The position numbers and the translations under genes are program-made. The notes below the pieces were generated by a model. It had not been told where the DNA came from, searched no databases, and saw only the letters and a program-made list of their open reading frames with translations. This document shows positions 11,405-22,865 of a stretch of DNA of 64,000 nt, piece by piece. Source of the DNA: Ceratopteris richardii (Eukaryota > Streptophyta > Polypodiopsida > Polypodiales > Pteridaceae); contig CM035423.1 of the NCBI GenBank assembly GCA_020310875.1, positions 134,873,696 to 134,937,695 on the forward strand, in the 5' to 3' direction. Numbering within the stretch: position 1 is the stretch's first letter; every line of letters starts with the position of its first letter.

Positions 11405-12858
11405 AAAAGGTGATTCTCTCTCTAACTGCCAAACTTCTAGGATATTGTAATGGGATGAATCTATTAAGATGTATGCAGAACATTGCAACCAAGATGTCGA
11501 ACATGTTAGAGAAATTTTTGAAAAAAAAAATGCAAGTAGAGAAAGGACTGATGGAGACAATGAGGCTGGTGCAAGAGAAGGATCAAATCATAGATCAATT
11601 GCAAGAACATATTGCACAATTAGAGGTCGAGAAGAGGATGCACTCGGGGAACATGGGGACACAAGTAATGCCCAACCCTGACATGGCTACTCTGACGACT
11701 GAGGTACATCCTCTTTCCCCCCATTCTTCATTCTCCTATTCATGAGCAACAACTTGAATATCCTGATGATGTATGAATGCCTTACACAACAGAGCTACAT
11801 TAGAAAGAGTGGGTGCTACTAGTGTCTTGCATGACACAAGAATTCGAAGAAGCTGTGATAAGATTCATGAAGGAAGCAAAACTCAGAAGCAAAGATTTAT
11901 ATAAGATCATAAAGCTATTCAACATTCCTTATGGCATAATGAAAGAACAGACTAGAAGATATATCAAAAGGACAACCCGAACAATGATATGAACTTCACA
12001 ACTACTACATTCACTTATACTCAAGAATATTTTAATGAAGTCGATCCGAGCTTGAGGAAAAGATTTTTGGAAAACAACCCAACATTACACGTACATTGGT
12101 AGGAGACACCCTATTTACTATAGGTCAACCCTTCATTTTGTCTAGTGCCTCAATGACATGAATGGTCAATTTTTTGGCAAGAACAAAGAAAAGGTAATAT
12201 TAAGTAGTGGCTCATTTTTTTGCTACTATCGAGCCCACCATATGGTTACCTACCTACCAAAGATTATATGATATGGAGCATCAAATTTTGGCTATCTAAA
12301 TATTCTATCATCCCAGATTTAATCATTAAGCTTATAAACAAAATCCTCAGCATTATTCTTAAAGTCTTGAAGGTTTTAAATTTTGTGAAGTATACTTTAT
12401 TAAACTTTATAGGCATCAATCAAGGGGTTGATCCACTTTTATTTCACCTATCTGTAATATCTAGCAGAGCTACCATCATGGATTGTTATTCAAGATTAAT
12501 GTTTTTCTTGAGTCCATATCTCTAAACTTTTGAAGAAGCATTTCTCACAGGATTTTTTGAAATGGACTCAAAATTTTTCTTAAAGATGTCGTCAAATCTC
12601 AATGCAAGGTTAGTGGCATATGAGCTACCCTTTTATGCTAACAACAGAAAAGTCCCCAACAACCATGTAAAGCTTGAACAATGGCAACATTTTAAGATCA
12701 AAGAGGCAAATATGCTCAATACTAAAGAACAAATAGCATATCATACCTACTCACATCGCCAACAAAAGCTTGTCAAGGTGACAAAGTTTAGGAGGAGGAA
12801 CATATGGAGGGAGAATCAAGCAAAAGGGAAAGAAGAAGAAGATCAAAGAAAAAGGTAA
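11405..12858 (+). pseudogene. gypsy G: accessory ORF, C-terminal part
   Basis: Decayed homologue of about residues 735-1199 of E's accessory protein. It covers the end of the coiled coil (QIIDQLQEHIAQLE; E: ERIEQLEIHINQ), a segment matching E's MKEAKIKGKDLEKIMK, and the C-terminal domain: GYLPTKDYM (E: NYLPTEDYM), LINKILSIILKVLKV, NFIGINQGVD and FLKMSSNLNARLVAYELPF. It ends in a basic, K/E/R-rich tail. Conservation is spread over the whole length and is strongest in the C-terminal domain. Several interruptions. Confidence 0.75.
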
Positions 12859-13014
12859 CAACTCATTGAGATTAAATATTAATCACACCCTCTACCCAAA
12901 TCTACATAGGGGCATGCATCAAGCTAAAGAAGATACCAGGAAGAAAAGATGCCATACCAAAGTAAACGAAGTAGACCCCAATGGATGCAAATCAAGAAGT
13001 AAGAATAAGGGAAA

Positions 13015-13244
13015 TGTTGGAGTTTGAGGTCTGCAAAAGCATGCGAATAGCACAAGGAAGAAGAAGAAGCTTGGAGCACAACACACAATATTGAATGTAT
13101 TACCACTAGAATGTACAAAGATAAGTGACCCATTAGGGCTATAGGCGTATATAAAAGCCAAGGGGAAAAACCTCCTAAATTGGGAAAAAAGTGCCCCGAC
13201 AGTCCTAGTGTGTTCACACACATCACTACCTAAATATATCAGTA
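13015..13244 (-). repeat. 3' LTR of copia H
   Basis: About 230 bp, on the plus strand TGTTGGAGTTTG to ATATATCAGTA. It aligns along its full length with the LTRs of copia C and D; the family consensus ends are TGTTG and CAACA. Confidence 0.85.
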
Positions 13245-13262
13245 AATCCCCCTTGGAGTGAT
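13245..13262 (-). promoter_or_regulatory. polypurine tract of copia H
   Basis: Immediately inside the 3' LTR, the minus strand reads TCCAAGGGGGATT, the plus-strand DNA primer position. The same tract adjoins the C and D LTRs. Confidence 0.75.
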
Positions 13263-13269
13263 GCAGTGA

Positions 13270-14800
13270 ACAAGGAGCTGGCACTCAAGTATAAGGAAGT
13301 GCCAAACTATGTGGAATCAATCCACAACTTTGGGAAAGCTTCAAACTTCTCCCTAGGCAGAGCATTTGTGAAAAGGTCTACAATGTTCTCCTATGTGGGC
13401 ACATATGCCAAACTGATCTCTCCAACAGAGAACCTCTCCCTGACATAATGATAGTGCACCTCAATGTGCTAAGTGCAAGCACGGATCACACGATTCCTCA
13501 CAACTACCAATGTGCTCTAACAGTCAATGAAGATGGTGGTGGCAGAAGACTCACCAACACCCAAATCATCCATAAGGCGATTGGGCCACACACAATAAAC
13601 AATTGCTATGAAACCTTCCCTATACTTGGCCTCACAAGTAGAAGTGGCCACAGTAGGATGCTTCTTGCTCAACCAAGATATGCATGAGCTACCACACATG
13701 AAGCAAAAACCACTAGTTGACACATGAGTGTCATAGCAACTAGCCCAGTTAGAGTAAAAAAAAAAGCATGTAAATTTGGTGGTAGTGATCCCCCCTTGGG
13801 ATAAAACAATCCAAGTAGCCAAGTACCACTCAAGTAATGAAAGATGCACTTATCCGCTTTTTAATGCTTGACACCTAGGCAATGCATAAACCTGCTCATA
13901 TGTGAGACAACAAATTGAATATCTGGCCAAGTAATGCATAAGCAAATCAAGCATCCAACAGTTTGCTTATAGAGAATAACATCAAATGCATCTCCAACAT
14001 CATGAAGATTCAATCGTAAACCTTTCTACATAGGAGTGGCATTAGGTTTGCAGTCTTCAAGGCCAAACTACTACAATAATGTGTTAATATATTTTGTTTT
14101 ACACAAAGCCATTCCACCATCAACTTGCATAGACTGAATTCCCAAATAATGATGCAAATGCCCCAAATCTGACATCTCAATTGAGGCATGCAAATCAGCC
14201 TTAAAGTCAATAATATGCTTCTCATGAGGACTAGTGAGAAGCATGTCATCAATGTACACAACAATGATCAGAAGCACATCATTTGCATGCTTAACATATA
14301 AGGTGCTCATAGTTGGACTGTTCTCAAAACCATGTGCAATCAGGTAGGCATGCATCTTTTCATACCAAGCACATGGTGCTTGCTTCAAACCATATAATGC
14401 CTTTTTCAACCTGCACGCTTGGTTTTCATGCCCTTTCTACACAAAGCCACGGGGCTGAAAACATACACTTCTTCATGCAAGTCACCATTCAAAAATGTAG
14501 TTTCAATGTTCAACTGATGTATATTCCAACCATGATGAGTTGCAAGTGCAGAGATGCTACGAATAGTAGTCATTCCACATGTAGGAGTAAAGGTCTCATC
14601 AAAATCAATGCCCCTTTCTTGAGCATAACCCTTTGCAACAAGCCTAGCCTTATACCTGTCAACTCTTCCATCACACTTATGCTTCAACTTGTATACCCAC
14701 TTATTGTCAATGGCCCTCTTGCCAGGAGTCAAGTCACATAAAGACCACATACCGTTTTTATTAATACCATCATATTATAATTGCATAGAAGCCATCCAAT
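13270..14800 (-). pseudogene. copia H: reverse transcriptase and RNase H region
   Basis: Minus-strand remnant of the copia RT-RNase H region. RT motifs visible include WVYKLKHKCDG, KARLVAKGYAQERGIDFDETF, LYGLKQAPCAWYEKM and VVYIDDMLL; the RNase H part shows SWLSKKHPTVATSTCEAKYREGF. It is the same family as copia C, which keeps longer open stretches. Decayed, with multiple interruptions. Confidence 0.8.
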
Positions 14801-15159
14801 TTTGAGAATTTACTACTTCATCAAATGAAAAAAGCTCATTCTCATCACAAAGACTAGAGGCCTTATATGATGGTGTAGAATTAGTAGATTTCTATTTACT
14901 AGTAGAAGAGATCCATTTACCTTTGCCCTTTCGACTAGCCAAGAAAGCTTGATCTCCAACACGCATAATGGAGTTGTTTTGACTAGATTGATCTTCCTAC
15001 AACAAAACAAAGACTAACTCCTCAAATTTTAAGGCATTTGGATTACCTTTTATCATCAATCAAAGAGTAGAAGCAAAACTCTGATATGAATGTGGAAGAC
15101 CTGTTAGAATGGTCTACACAAGTGAACTGTTAGGCAAGACTTCATCAACAGAAATCAAG

Positions 15160-15665
15160 TGCTACTTCAAATCTTTGATCTTTGTCAAAAAAATTTCCAT
15201 GGAATCTCCTTCATTCATGTGTTCACTCTCCAATTGTTTTCGAAGGTAAGCAACACGAGCCTCATTCCTTGCCTGGTACAAAGTGATAAATGTATCCCAA
15301 GCATCCTTTGTTGTTTTGCATAGGCGAATGTGGGGAATAATGGCACATTTGACAGACAAGGCTATTAATTCATGTGCCTGAGCATCTCTACCATCACAAT
15401 GAAGTTTCCCTGAAGTAGGTGCAGCACGAACTGCAACACAAATAGGAATCTGAAGAATATCACCATCTTCAACATCGGGTGCATCACCTTCACCAACTGT
15501 GTTTGTAGTTGTAATAGGAAGTTTTTCAACACCCTGCACAATATTCCATAGTCCTTTTGCAACCAATACATGATGCATCATATAGCCCATAATGGGTAAT
15601 TGGTACCATCCAACTTATACTCAATAGCCAACATACGGAATACATCATTGCTTTCAGCCATGGCC
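15160..15665 (-). pseudogene. copia H: gag N-terminal region
   Basis: The minus strand encodes a copia-type gag. It opens near 15665 with MAESNDVFRMLAIEYKLDG, followed by the typical YPLWAYMMHHVLVAKGLWNIV and, further on, TTKDAWDTFITLYQARNEAR. This matches the DUF4219/UBN2-type gag fold by motif; no zinc knuckle was found beyond it. A long stretch remains readable. Confidence 0.75.
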
Positions 15666-15917
15666 ATTGACTAAAATACCCTGATGCAAAAAAATGATTG
15701 TATCTCAAAAAGTTGAATAGAACTACCCTCATAAGTTTTGCTAAACCTGTAGCAGACTTTGAGAGGCTTATACCGGTAAACTCAAATAGGTATATATCTT
15801 TGGCACAAAAAGACAAAGTTGCCTACACTAGCACTGCACTAGAGCATTCGGAGGCCGAAACGAGCTCAGATCGCGCTTTGGACACCACAAGGTGAAGCCA
15901 TTTTGAACTCTTAATCA

Positions 15918-16928
15918 CGTTGAATGTACAAGCTCATTTTCACATGAGCTATGCTTGGATAAATTTACCAAATATCAAGATAAAGGAAAAGAAGAGAAAA
16001 TTAAAAAAAAAAAAGAAAAAAAAGTTTAGTCAAAATTCATGATGAGTAAAAGATACAATATCTGACTTGTAGTAAGTGGCATGTAGTGGGCAAAGTCGTG
16101 AGTTAAGAAAGCGGCACAAACTTCTTCACATGCTCATTGGTTATAAAAATGGAGTGGGAGCACATTCTAAACAAGAGGAGAAAGAGGAAAGAGTTCCCAA
16201 TAGTCGGATCTTGTCATTTTGTCATTTGTCTTCCACACATCATTTTGTACACAACTATGTTATGAAGCTCATGTCTCAGTGTATATGTAACGATTTCTTG
16301 GGTTTAAACACTCATTGGAAAGCTTATATAGTTTACTTTCTCTATCTCAAATATCCCTTTCAAATCTTATATATTCTGTGAGATATTAGTCAAAGAGTGA
16401 AGTCCAGCTTTTCAGCATACTTGTGTAGACATGTAGTCTATTTTGGTCGGTTAACTTTCCCCACCAAAACATATCCAAATTGCTTGATTTTTAGCTTGTT
16501 GGAAAGCTCTTTGCATGTGGTCTATTTTGGTTAGTTGATTTTCTTGGCCAAAACTCATCCAAATTACTTGATTTTTAGCTTGTTGGAAAGCTATTTGTGT
16601 GTTTCTCTATTTCAAATATCTTCCTCAAAGGATATATATTCAGGGAGTTATCAGTCCGAGAGTGAAGTTCAAGTCTTCAGCATACTTGTGTGGATAGGTA
16701 TTTCATCTTCTTCAATCGCATTTCCTAATCAAAACTTCTCCAAATTATGTCATTTATAGGTTGTTAGAAAGCTCTTTTTGTCTACTTTGATTCACTACAA
16801 GCACAGGTCCATTTGAGTTTTGTATTGAGAGGAGCAATCTATCTAAGGTGTAGTTGTTTATCCAAGTGCTAGACATACAAGGGTTCACTAAACGTTTTCA
16901 TTACGCATAGAAGAACTCATTCTTTACA
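15918..16928 (+). repeat. 5' LTR of copia K
   Basis: Begins at CGTTGAATGTACAAGC (partner: TGTTGAAGATAAATGTAC) and ends CTTTACA. It has a TATA-like TTATAAAAAT at 16141-16150. Within it is an imperfect internal repeat of roughly 80-90 bp, each copy ending TTAGCTTGTTGGAAAGCT or a variant, at about 16430-16510, 16515-16590 and 16690-16775. Confidence 0.8.
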
Positions 16929-16929
16929 G

Positions 16930-16943
16930 TTGATATTAGAGCA
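16930..16943 (+). promoter_or_regulatory. primer-binding site of copia K
   Basis: TTGATATTAGAGCA directly after the 5' LTR, resembling the initiator-tRNA-Met site TGGTATCAGAGCA. Confidence 0.6.
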
Positions 16944-17088
16944 AACTTGGTGCTGAAACTTCATCAACAGAGTTGGAGTTAAAGCAAAGCAAAAGAGGAG
17001 CTACAAAATAAGGGGAAGCTTCACAAGCACAAGAGCAAAGGACAATATAACTATTTGAGGTAACTCTTAAAGTTTTTTATAGTCTTCA

Positions 17089-17960
17089 ATGGCTGAATTG
17101 GGTCAACAAATAGAGAAATTGGATAAGGATAACTATCCCGTGTGGAAGTTTAGAATGACCAACTGCCTAATGGGCAAAGGCTTGTGGGATATTGTGAGCG
17201 GCGATGATGCTCAACCTCAAATCAATCAAGCTATGGCAACCAAAGTCCAAGGAGGCAAGCAAAAGAATGGGAAGAGAGGAATAGGAGAGTCATGTTCCTC
17301 ATTTCACAAGTCATTAATAATGCCATGGTAGGGCATATTCAACATCTAGAGAAAGATAAGGATGCTCTTGAAAGGATGTATTCAACAATTACCAAAGCTA
17401 GGAAACTTCAACTCAAGAATGAGTTGAGCACAATCAAGAAAAGTTCGAATCAATCCGTAGTTGAATATACTTTGAAGATTAAGGAGCTAAGTGATGCTTT
17501 AACTTCTACTGGCACAACGATTGAAGACGATCTTGTGTGTTATAATCTCAGTGGATTAAGAGAAAATAAAAGATGGAAGCCTTTTATAACCTCCATTAAC
17601 TTGAAAGAAGCATATCCAGGTTTTGAACAACTAATCCCTCATCTTATCACAGAATAGCTTAGCTTTGGTGGCCCCAAAGAAAAGGACAACCACAACCAAA
17701 TGTTATATGCAGGTCAAGGTAAAGGAAGGAACTCAAGACGAGGCTCAAGAGGAAAAGGAAGAGGTCACAACAGCTCCAACTACAATCAAAACAATTCGGA
17801 AGACAACAAGGATGCATTAAATGCCAACACACAAGGAAGAGGTCGAGGTAGAAGTAGAGGAAGAGGCCAAGGCTCCTACAATTCTCATAAAGGTATAACA
17901 TAATATCATTGTGGTAAAGTAGGACACTATGCTAGTGATTGTTGGCTGAAGAATGGAAGA
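17089..17960 (+). pseudogene. copia K: gag region
   Basis: Opens MAELGQQIEKLDKDNYPVWKF and continues NCLMGKGLWDIVSGDD, a typical copia gag start. Further on are a helical segment (LERMYSTITKARKLQLKNEL), a basic G/R-rich stretch, and a zinc-knuckle-like HCGKVGHYASDCW near 17908-17945. Readable but interrupted. Confidence 0.8.
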
Positions 17961-18074
17961 CCAAATGGAGGTAATCAAAGGAGCCAAAGGAACTATGCAA
18001 GCACCTCAAGTGAAGGAAGCAAGGACACACTACTTGCAATGAGACATGAGTATAGAAGCTCTTGAGAAGATGAT

Positions 18075-19300
18075 AAAAACTGTTACATTGATTCAGGTTG
18101 TAGTAACTATGTGTCATGCCAAGGAAGTTTGTTCACTAATCTATAGGTACCAAGTGGAAAAGGATGTGTTGAAATAGGTGATGATATTCAACACATGATT
18201 GAACATATTGGAGATATAAGGCTTGGAGATACAAGCAGAGCAAGGGTACTATCTAATGTTCTTCATGTTCCTACAATTTCAAAGAACTTGATTTCAGTAG
18301 GACAAATGGTAGAGAAGGGTTATCATGTCATATTCAATGAGAATGGGTGCTTCATAAAGAATCCAAAGGAAGGCTTCAAGGTCATTGTTTGAGGTAGAAG
18401 AGAAGGAAGGATGTTCACTTTGGACATCCAACATCCACATGAAAGGTCATGTACATTCAATGTGGCAACAAGAAGATTTCAGAGCTGGACTTATGGCAAA
18501 AAAGAATAGGACACATCAACATTCCAAAGTTGAAGGACATGAGCAAACATGAAGTGGTAAGAGGTCGTCCAAAATTTAATAGCATTGGACTACATGAGTT
18601 ACGTGAAGCTTGTCAACTAGGAAAGCAAACGAGGCATCCATTCAAAAGGAGCAATTATGTGGCCCCAGATGTCTTGGACTTGATACATATGGATGTATGG
18701 GGACCAACCCAAGAGGCATCAATGGCTGGTAATAGATTTTTTGTCCCCTTCATTGATGATGACTCAAAAAAGGTATGGCTATTTTGTATGAAGCAAAAAT
18801 AAGAGGTGTTTTCCATATTCAAAAGATTCAAAGTTGAAGTTGAAAAAGAAACAGGAAGGTCTATCAAAACCTTAAGGTCCGATGGTGGAGGAGAATACTT
18901 CTCCAAAGAATTTTCAAATTTTCTACAAGAGAGTGGGATCAAAAGGCAGTTTACTTGTACGTATACACCACAACAAAATGGAGTAGGTGAGAGGAAAAAT
19001 TGGCAAATTGCTGAAATTTCAAGATGCATGCTCAACGAGATGAAGGTAACATTGTACTATTGGGCTGAAGCTACCACAACCACCATTTACTTGATGAATA
19101 GGTGCACAACATCAGGAATACATCACTTGACTCTAGAGGAGGTATAGTCTAGTAAGAAACCTGATCTTACACACCTCAAAGTGTTTGGATGTGTTTGCTT
19201 TGTTCACATTCCACAAGAAGTTCGAACAAAGATGGAACCAAGGTCAGAAAAATGCATTTTCATCAGCTACTCGATGGAGCAAAAAGGATACAAGTGTTAC
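18075..19300 (+). pseudogene. copia K: protease and integrase region
   Basis: A protease active-site-like CYIDSGCSNYVS lies near 18083-18115, followed by NVLHVPTISKNLISVGQM (pre-integrase) and an LWQKRIGHIN zinc-finger segment. The integrase core includes HMDVWGP, KTLRSDGGGEYFS and TPQQNGVGERKN. The family motif order is complete, but the frame is interrupted several times. Confidence 0.8.
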
Positions 19301-19829
19301 AACCCTGGAACAAAGGAAGTAAGACTCTTGTGAGATGTGTTCTTTGATGAACTAAGACCATGGTATGAAGATAAAGGAAAGGAAAAGATTCTTGAAGAAG
19401 ATTGTGATGATTATGCAGGAACAAATCAAAGAGAAGTCCAACAATCAAGGACAAAGGTTTCAGGTCCAGAGGCATCTACATCAAATGAAGAGTGTTCAAC
19501 ATGGAGGGGGACTCATTCTTTGTCTCCAAATTCAGCTCATAGTAGAGCCGAAGAAGCAAGTGCTACTCCAAAGAGTGAGATAGATTCAAGTGAAGAAGAA
19601 TATGAAGAGGTAATCACTCTGAAGGGAAAGATGAATAGGTTAAAGAAGCAGCTTTCTAAAGGCAATGAAAGAAGATCTTTAAGGACAAGGTATCCAACTC
19701 AAAGGTTGAGTTATAATAGTTTCATGGTGAAACATTTTGCATACATGATAGAGGTTATCAAAGACAAAGACCCTAAGATGAAGAAGCTTGCACACAAAAG
19801 GAATGGAAGCAAGCTATGAAAGAGGAGAT

Positions 19830-21230
19830 CAAAACCTCTAGGATAACCACACATGGGAGCTAGTGCCAAAGAAAGAAGGTATGAAGATTGTTCCAAAAAA
19901 ATGGGTGTTTAAACTAAAGAGGAATGTTGATGGTTCACTAGCTAGATATAAAACTAGATTAGTTGCCAAAGGATTTAAACAAACACAAGGCATAGATTAT
20001 GATGAAGTTTTTAGCCTTGTTGCAAAGATGGGAACAATCAGAATGTTAATAGCAATTGGTGCTTCAAGGAGATGGCCATTATATCAACTCGACATCAAAA
20101 ATGCTTTTCAAAATGGAGAACTACAAGAAGAGGTATACATGAGTCAACTGGTTGGATTTGAAGATGAAAACCATCCAAACTTTGTTTGCAGGTTGAAAAA
20201 GACACTTTATGGCTTGAAGCAAGCACCAAGAGCATGGAATCAGAGATTGGTAGACTATCTAACTACGTGTGGATACAACCCAAGTAGTGTTGATCCTTCA
20301 TCGTACATGAAGAAGGAAGAAAATAAAGAGGTATATATTTGCATATATGTCGATGAACTCATCATAAGAGGAAATGATGTTACAGGGGTTCAAGATATCA
20401 AAAGGAAGCTTGGTAAGTGTTTATGGAAAGAGTGGCATCTACTTGATGCAAAGGAAGTACTTTTTGGATGTTCTTTTCACATTTGGAATGAGTGAATGCA
20501 AACTACTCACTCAACCCATGGACACAAATACAAAGATTTGCTCAAATGATGGCGAGCTATTGGAAGGTGTAATGACATACAAAAGTATTGTAGGATTATT
20601 AATCCATGCAAACATTACAAGACCTGATTTATCTTATGTTGTTGGTGTACTTTCTCAGTTTATGCAAACCTCGACAAGTGAACATTTAAATTCAGCCAAG
20701 AGAGTGTTGAGATACATAAAGCATACACTTAATCATGCTTTGTTTTACAAGTTTGATGAAGAATTGTAGGTCAAAGGCTTTAGCGATGTTGATTGGGCAG
20801 GTTCAAAAAAAGATAGGAGATCAAACTTAGGTTATGTGTTCATTATCGGAAGCAAACCTATCACATGGAGCTCAAAGAAACAACCTACTATTGCACTTTC
20901 ATCCATGGAGGCTGAATATAGAGGATTAGCATTTGCCACATGTGAAGCAATGTGGATTAAATAGCTTTTGGCTGATCTTGATGTGCAAGTTGAAACCATC
21001 CCTATATACAGTGATAACATGTCAAATATTTACTTGGCAAGCAATCCTATGTTTCATGCAAGGAGCAAGCACATAGAGGTCCACTACCATTATGTAAGGG
21101 GGAAGGTATTGAGCAAAGATGTGGACATAAAGTTCATTAGAACCAAAGAGCAATTTGCAGATATGTTTACAAAGTTCTTGGTTGCTTCTAAACTCAAAGG
21201 TTTCAAGGATGTGATAAATTTGCAGGACAT
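19830..21230 (+). pseudogene. copia K: reverse transcriptase and RNase H region
   Basis: RT motifs in order are PKKWVFKLKRNVDGS, RYKTRLVAKGFKQTQGIDYDEVF, YQLDIKNAFQNGELQEEVYM, LYGLKQAPRAWNQRL and ICIYVDELII. RNase H follows with SDVDWAGSKKDRRS, SSMEAEYRGLA and HARSKHIEVHYHYVRGKVL. It has several interruptions. The region ends just before the polypurine tract at 21253-21266. Confidence 0.85.
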
Positions 21231-21252
21231 GGTTGAAGATAACTCCCAAATG

Positions 21253-21266
21253 AGCTTGAGGGGGAG
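21253..21266 (+). promoter_or_regulatory. polypurine tract of copia K
   Basis: GCTTGAGGGGGAG lies directly before the right LTR start TGTTGAAGATAAATG at 21267. Confidence 0.75.
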
Positions 21267-22299
21267 TGTTGAAGATAAATGTACAAGCTCATTTTTACAT
21301 GAGCTATGCTTGGATAAATTTACCAAATATAAAGATAAAGGAAAAGAAGATAAAAGAAAAAAAAGAAAAAAAAAATTCTAGTCAAAATTCATGATGAGTA
21401 AAAGATACAATATCTACCTTGTAGTAAGTGGCATGTAGTGGGCAAAGTGGTGAGTTAAGAAGGAGGCACAAACTTCTTCACATGCTCATTGGTTAAAAAA
21501 ATGGAGTGGGAGCACGTTCTAAACAAGAAGAGAAAGAGGCAAGAGCTCTCAATAGCTAGATCTGGTCATTTTGTCATTTTATCTTCCCATAGACTCCTTC
21601 CAACCGCACGTCATTTTGTATACAACTCTGTTATGAAGCTCATATCTCAGTGTATATGTAACCATTCCTTGTGTTTAAACACTCATTGGAAAGATTTTGT
21701 TTACTTTATCTATCCCAAATATCTCCTTCAAAGATTATATATTATGTGAGATATCAGTCAAAGAGTGAAGTCTAGTTTTCCAACATACTTGTGTAGACAG
21801 GTAGTCTATTTTGGTCGGTTAAGTTTCCCCACCAAAACATATCCAAATTGCTTGATTTTTAGCTTGTTGGAAAGCTCTTTGCATGTGGTCTATTTTGGTC
21901 AGTTGACTTTTCTGACCAAAACTCATCCACATTACTTGATTTTTAGCTTGTTGGAAAGCTATTTGTGTGTACTTTCTCTATCTCAAATATCTTCCTCAAA
22001 GGATATATATTCAGGGAGTTATCAATCCGAGAGTGAAGTTCAATTCTTCAACATACTTGTGTGGACAGGTAGTTCATCTTTGTCAGTTGCGTTTCCTAAT
22101 CAAAACTTGTCCAAATTAATTCATTTATAGCTTGTTATAAAGGTCTCTTTGACTACTTTGATTGACTAAAGGCACATGTCCATTTGACTTTTGTATTGAG
22201 AGAAGCAAGTTATCTAAGGTGCATTTGTTTATCCAAGTGCTGGACATACAAGGGTTCACTATATGTTTTCATTGCACATAAGAGAACTCATTCTCTACA
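21267..22299 (+). repeat. 3' LTR of copia K
   Basis: About 1033 bp, matching the 5' LTR from TGTTGAAGATAAATGTAC to CTCTACA. It keeps the same internal imperfect repeats. Confidence 0.8.
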
Positions 22300-22379
22300 A
22301 TTATGCTCACCAATTTTCATGTGATTCTGAGACTATGACCAGAGGGGTGTCAATGATGCCCTAGATAAAGCGACGACCT

Positions 22380-22392
22380 GCTCTGATACCAA
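22380..22392 (-). promoter_or_regulatory. primer-binding site of copia H
   Basis: The plus strand reads TGCTCTGATACCA, so the minus strand reads TGGTATCAGAGCA, the initiator-tRNA-Met site, immediately inside the 5' LTR. Confidence 0.85.
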
Positions 22393-22393
22393 T

Positions 22394-22865
22394 TGTTGGA
22401 GTCTGAGGTCTACGGAAGCATGCGAACAACACAAGGAAGAAGAGGCTTGGAGCACAACACACAGTAGTGGATGTATTATCACTTGAATGTACAAAGATAA
22501 GTGACCCCCTCCCCCCTCGGCCCTCCCTCCATACCCCCCCTCCCCCACCCTCCCTCCCTCCCTCTCTACCCACAGCCCCCCTCCCTTCCTCCCTCCCTCC
22601 CTCCCTCCCTCCCTCCATCCCTCCATACCCCCCCTCCCCACCTTTTCCCTCCCTCCACACCCCTCCCCACTAGCTTACCAACCCGAAGGGCATGTGAGGA
22701 TTTTTTGGAGGCTCAGTGGGGTTTTTTCGGAAAAGAAGTGGGGTTTTTCTCACAGTGCCCCCCCCTTCTCCCTCCCTCCCTTCATATATCCCCCCCCCAA
22801 GGGTGAAAAAAGTGCCCTGGTGGTCCTAATGTGTTCACACACATCACTACCTAAATATATCAACA
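22394..22865 (-). repeat. 5' LTR of copia H, with a C/T-rich expansion
   Basis: About 472 bp, twice the usual family length. The outer portions (22394-22503 and about 22803-22865) align with the other LTRs. The middle, about 22504-22800, is mostly CCCTCCCTCC-type sequence with a short non-repetitive piece near 22670-22760. Open frames through it encode only P/S/L or G/E runs and are not genes. Confidence 0.8.

Larger units (their letters stand above)
15918..22299 (+). mobile_element. Ty1/copia element K nested in copia H
   Basis: Complete-looking but decayed copia element of about 6.4 kb on the plus strand, opposite to its host H. It has LTRs of 1011 bp (15918-16928) and 1033 bp (21267-22299), a Met-tRNA-like PBS (TGATATTAGAGCA at about 16931), and a polypurine tract before the right LTR. 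Protein parts are gag with a zinc-knuckle-like motif, protease, integrase, RT and RNase H in copia order. Its RT and RNase H differ from those of H, C, D and A, so it is another family, perhaps nearer the Tork/TNT1 side (low confidence). There are more than ten interruptions. The LTRs differ by about 10% over the last 380 bp by eye. No clean target duplication was seen. Confidence 0.85.
13015..22865 (-). mobile_element. Ty1/copia element H (contains copia K)
   Basis: Minus-strand copia element inserted in the gypsy G 3' region. It has LTRs at 13015-13244 and 22394-22865, a polypurine tract next to the left LTR and a Met-tRNA-type PBS next to the right one. The flanks read GGAAA (13010-13014) and TGAAA (22866-22870), a 4-of-5 target duplication. 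Comparison with the uninterrupted second LTR unit of G confirms the empty site. Parts read on the minus strand are gag (15160-15665), RT (14050-14800) and RNase H (13270-13950). Copia K occupies 15918-22299. H is broken, with many interruptions and an incomplete protein set. Its LTRs differ by roughly 10% where alignable, so it is older than copia C. Confidence 0.85.

Noticed and set aside
15913-22304. target duplication of copia K
   Set aside because: Flanks read AATCA and ATTAT. Comparison with copia C's empty site does not give a convincing 5-bp duplication.
22467-22806. proline-rich and glycine-rich open frames on opposite strands
   Set aside because: They are produced by the CCCTCC low-complexity expansion inside an LTR.
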